Below, piece by piece: positions 5,545 to 7,407 of a DNA stretch of 7,407 nt. Origin of the DNA: Caldisericota bacterium (GTDB lineage Bacteria > CG03 > B21-G15); the NCBI GenBank assembly GCA_003650255.1, contig QMOP01000060.1, forward strand, positions 1 through 7,407, in the 5' to 3' direction. Each line of letters starts with the position of its first letter. Within the stretch, counting starts at the first letter, position 1. The notes beneath the pieces were generated by a model. That model saw only the letters and a program-made list of their open reading frames with translations, was not told where the DNA came from and ran no database searches. The translations under genes and the position numbers were made by a program.

Positions 5545-6387
5545 TCAAATTGATAAAATTATATCTTTTAAAATGTTCTTTGTAACTTCTTTCTTATATT
5601 CAATACTTGCCCTTATATCAGGAACAATTTTTGCTTTATTCACTATTTTTTCTGCAATCTCCTCGGCAATCCTCTCATCCAGTTCCTTTCCAATATACTC
5701 CTTCTCAATATCCTCAAATCTCTGAGGAAGAGGTGAAAGTGAACCAAGAGCAATTCTTAATTCCTTAATTTTCTTATTTAATTTTTTAAGAATTACAGCG
5801 ATACTTATAACTGGATATGCTGTTTTTGTCTTTGAAAACTTTATAAATTCTGATTTTACTCCTTTAAATTTATCCTTATCAATCTCAACCTCTGTTATTA
5901 TCTCATCATAAGAAAGAATTTTTCTTGGAAGTTTTGAGAAAAACTCCTCTGCTTTAATAGTTCTTCTTCCTTTTGAACCAATCACTTTAATCTTCGCATC
6001 AAGATCAAGAAATGCTGGAGGAAGGGAACTCCATAAGTAAAGTTGATAAATGTTTCCTCCAACAGTTATCATGTTTCTGTTAAGTGTTGAACCAACTGTA
6101 AGGGCTGCTTTTTTTAAGAATCCATCAGCAAATTTTTCTATTACTTTTGAATCCAGAAGTTCTGAAATTGTTGTCATTGAGCCAATTTTTATTTTCTTTC
6201 CATCATCTTTAACATAAGAAAGACCTAAATTCTCAAGTTCAAGAAGTCCTTCAATGTTTTTTGAATCAAGTTTTGAAATGGTTGTTGCGCCACCAAGGGG
6301 AATGATCCTTCCTTTTCCTTTTTTCAAAACCTTTACCGCTTCACTTAAATTTTTAACCCTGTAATAATTTTTCAAATTCCTCAACAT
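5545..6387 (-). CDS. FAD-binding subunit of molybdenum hydroxylase (CoxM-type)
   Basis: Medium subunit that binds FAD and passes electrons from the iron-sulfur subunit to the outside acceptor; 280 residues, normal for the family. The N-terminal FAD-binding domain shows PLGGATTIS at 30-38 in place of the usual AGGTDL-like loop, and the second FAD loop TLNRNMITVGGNIY at 101-114, where TVGGN matches the family T-I/V-G-G-N motif. It is followed by LDLDAKIKV at about 127-135. The C-terminal CO-dehydrogenase flavoprotein domain covers about 175-280. The protein has no cysteine at all, so it lacks the extra [4Fe-4S] insertion of 4-hydroxybenzoyl-CoA reductase. AAGGAG lies 6 bases before the ATG. The gene follows the ORF6N gene by 13 bases and is separated from its [2Fe-2S] partner by a repeat array. 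Confidence 0.93.
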   Translation of the reverse strand: MLRNLKNYYRVKNLSEAVKVLKKGKGRIIPLGGATTISKLDSKNIEGLLELENLGLSYVKDDGKKIKIGSMTTISELLDSKVIEKFADGFLKKAALTVGSTLNRNMITVGGNIYQLYLWSSLPPAFLDLDAKIKVIGSKGRRTIKAEEFFSKLPRKILSYDEIITEVEIDKDKFKGVKSEFIKFSKTKTAYPVISIAVILKKLNKKIKELRIALGSLSPLPQRFEDIEKEYIGKELDERIAEEIAEKIVNKAKIVPDIRASIEYKKEVTKNILKDIILSI

Positions 6388-6400
6388 TTTCCTCTCCTTT

Positions 6401-6895
6401 TCAAAATCCTATTCTTCTCTTCTCTTTAATTTCTGGTTCTAAAACCTTCTTTAAAACATCAAAGACAATTTTAAATTTTCTGTCGTATTTTCTCTCTAAT
6501 CTCTCTATTTTCATCTTAAGATCTTTATATGATAACATCATCCTTCTCATCTTAACAAATGTCCTCATGATTTGAATATTAACCATTATGGCTCTCTCAC
6601 TATTCAGTACACTTGATAACATTGCTATTCCCTGTTCTGTAAAAGCATAAGGAAGATAACGTCTCCCTCCTCTTTTTGAGGTCGCAAAATGCGATCTCAA
6701 TTCATAAAACTCTTCTTTTGTTAATTGAAACATAAAATCAGAAGGAAATCTCTTTATATTCCTCTTAACCTGTTCTATTAATCGCCTAGTCTCAACTCCA
6801 TAAAGCATAGCCAGATCCTTATCAAACATTACTTTTTGCCCTCTTACTACAAAAATTCTACTTTCAATAACTTCTACTGGAACAATATCACTCAC
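6401..6895 (-). CDS. ORF6N-domain DNA-binding protein (phage regulator/antirepressor type)
   Basis: A 164-residue protein with a classic ORF6N domain at about residues 5-95: the visible blocks include VIESRIFVVRGQKVMFDKDLA, LYGVETRRLIEQVKRN, RFPSDFMFQLTKEEF, GGRRYLPYAFTEQGIAMLS and NIQIMRTFVKMR. The rest is a charged, probably coiled-coil tail (about 120-155). The domain is known from phage regulators and antirepressors and from many free-standing chromosomal genes; its DNA targets are generally unknown. The start is GTG, overlapping the stop of the upstream [2Fe-2S] gene as GTGA, and it matches the usual family N-terminus. No clear SD is present, so coupling to the upstream gene is likely. 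It sits inside a metabolic operon with no other phage gene nearby. A role in regulating the hydroxylase is possible but unsupported; a passenger gene is equally likely. Confidence 0.92.
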   Translation of the reverse strand: MSDIVPVEVIESRIFVVRGQKVMFDKDLAMLYGVETRRLIEQVKRNIKRFPSDFMFQLTKEEFYELRSHFATSKRGGRRYLPYAFTEQGIAMLSSVLNSERAIMVNIQIMRTFVKMRRMMLSYKDLKMKIERLERKYDRKFKIVFDVLKKVLEPEIKEKRRIGF

Positions 6896-7356
6896 TTCTT
6901 TTTCGCTACTTTCTTAAATGCTTTAAAGATTGATTCATATCCAGTGCATCTACAAATATGTCCACTTAATGCTTTTTTTATATCTTCATCTGTTATATTT
7001 CTCTTACTCCTTAAAAGTGCCTCTCCTGCAACAATAAATCCAGGAGTGCAGAATCCACACTGAATTGCTCCCTCTTCAATAAATGCCTTCTGCAATTCTG
7101 TTAATCCACCATCTTTACCTTTTATTCCTTCAATTGTAGTAATTTTACAGCCATCAACCTCAACTGCAAGTATAAGACAACTTCTTACAGGTTTTCCATC
7201 AACAATAACAGTGCATGCACCACACTCTCCATTTCCACATCCCTCTTTTGTCCCTTTTAAATTCAAAACATCCCTTATCAAATCAATTAACCTTAAATCA
7301 GGAGAAACAGAAACTCTTCTTTTTTCACCATTTATCTCAAACTCAATCTCTCTCAT
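6892..7356 (-). CDS. [2Fe-2S] subunit of molybdenum hydroxylase (CoxS/XdhC-type), first copy
   Basis: Small iron-sulfur subunit of a xanthine dehydrogenase-family enzyme, 154 residues. The plant-ferredoxin-type cluster is bound by C40, C45, C48 and C60 (GCGNGECGACTV...SC), the second by C100, C103, C135 and C137 (QCGFC and CRC). All eight ligands are present, so the protein should be functional. It is a paralogue of the [2Fe-2S] protein at 4939-5412, with the same layout but many differences. Its ATG probably overlaps the stop of an upstream FAD-subunit gene, which would make an FAD/[2Fe-2S] pair. Its molybdenum partner may therefore lie outside the window, or it may serve the large subunit seen here. 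The stop overlaps the GTG of the ORF6N gene. GGGG 5 bases upstream is a weak SD. Confidence 0.95.
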   Translation of the reverse strand: MREIEFEINGEKRRVSVSPDLRLIDLIRDVLNLKGTKEGCGNGECGACTVIVDGKPVRSCLILAVEVDGCKITTIEGIKGKDGGLTELQKAFIEEGAIQCGFCTPGFIVAGEALLRSKRNITDEDIKKALSGHICRCTGYESIFKAFKKVAKKK

Positions 7357-7406
7357 AATAACCCCATTTCCTTTAATCCATTTTTAAGAAAAACTCCTAT
7401 CATATG
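7353..7406 (-). CDS. C-terminal tail of an upstream gene, probably a second FAD-binding subunit
   Basis: The frame open from the right edge reads HMIGVFLKNGLKEMGLL and stops at a TGA that overlaps the next ATG as ATGA, the same junction type seen elsewhere in this operon. The residues resemble the C-terminal helix of CoxM-type FAD subunits (family pattern roughly H-L-x-x-V-L-x-x-R-A-L-x-E), which often precede a [2Fe-2S] gene. With only 17 residues the identity is tentative. The competing frame, ending SFS-stop further upstream, is the alternative. Confidence 0.42.
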   Translation of the reverse strand, partial: HMIGVFLKNGLKEMGLL

Positions 7407-7407
7407 T

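Noticed and set aside
6401..6895. Prophage remnant
   Set aside because: Only one phage-type gene is present, it is intact and flanked by metabolic genes, with no integrase, attachment repeats or structural genes.
6836..7063. Plus-strand open frame of 75 codons
   Set aside because: It is antisense to the ORF6N and [2Fe-2S] genes and has no recognisable motif.
7384..7407. Upstream gene tail in the frame reading TYDRSFS-stop
   Set aside because: It is possible, but it ends 27 bases before the [2Fe-2S] start, whereas the competing frame makes the ATGA overlap typical of this operon and resembles an FAD-subunit C-terminus.

Overview
The window is a compact, strongly AT-rich stretch of DNA from an anaerobic-type bacterium, with lysine-, glutamate- and isoleucine-rich proteins, heavy AGA/AGG and AAA use, and Shine-Dalgarno (SD) motifs before most starts. 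The lineage cannot be fixed from the sequence; an uncultivated, possibly thermophilic bacterial phylum is a guess. Every credible gene lies on the minus strand, so the transcription order is from high to low coordinates. Most neighbours overlap by 4 bases or lie a few bases apart, which suggests one long operon or two nested ones.

Right half (7407 down to 2598): a molybdenum hydroxylase of the xanthine dehydrogenase/aldehyde oxidase family. In order: the probable tail of an FAD subunit (7406-7353), a first [2Fe-2S] subunit (7356-6892), an ORF6N-domain protein of phage-regulator type (6895-6401), an FAD subunit (6387-5545), a 7-bp tandem repeat array in the only gap over 100 bases (5437-5508), a second [2Fe-2S] subunit (5412-4939), and the molybdopterin-binding large subunit in two consecutive reading frames (4942-3533 and 3539-2598). 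The split either gives two separate subunits, as in the nicotinate dehydrogenase of Eubacterium barkeri, or results from a one-base frameshift. The substrate cannot be named.

Left half (2601 down to 1): molybdenum regulation and cofactor synthesis. A small ModE-type DNA-binding protein without a molybdate-binding domain (2601-2218) is followed by moeA (2185-995), moaA (998-63) and the first 20 codons of a moaC-like gene (61-1). A 24-base imperfect palindrome resembling the known ModE operator lies exactly over the moeA start (2183-2206). The apparent logic is that MoaA and MoaC make the pterin precursor, MoeA inserts molybdenum, the hydroxylase uses the cofactor, and the ModE-like protein adjusts cofactor synthesis from an internal site.

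Most worth checking are the ModE operator over an SD-less moeA start, the split large subunit with a family motif surviving in the other frame, the phage-type gene inside a metabolic operon, the duplicated FAD/[2Fe-2S] module, and the repeat array, which is itself open for translation.
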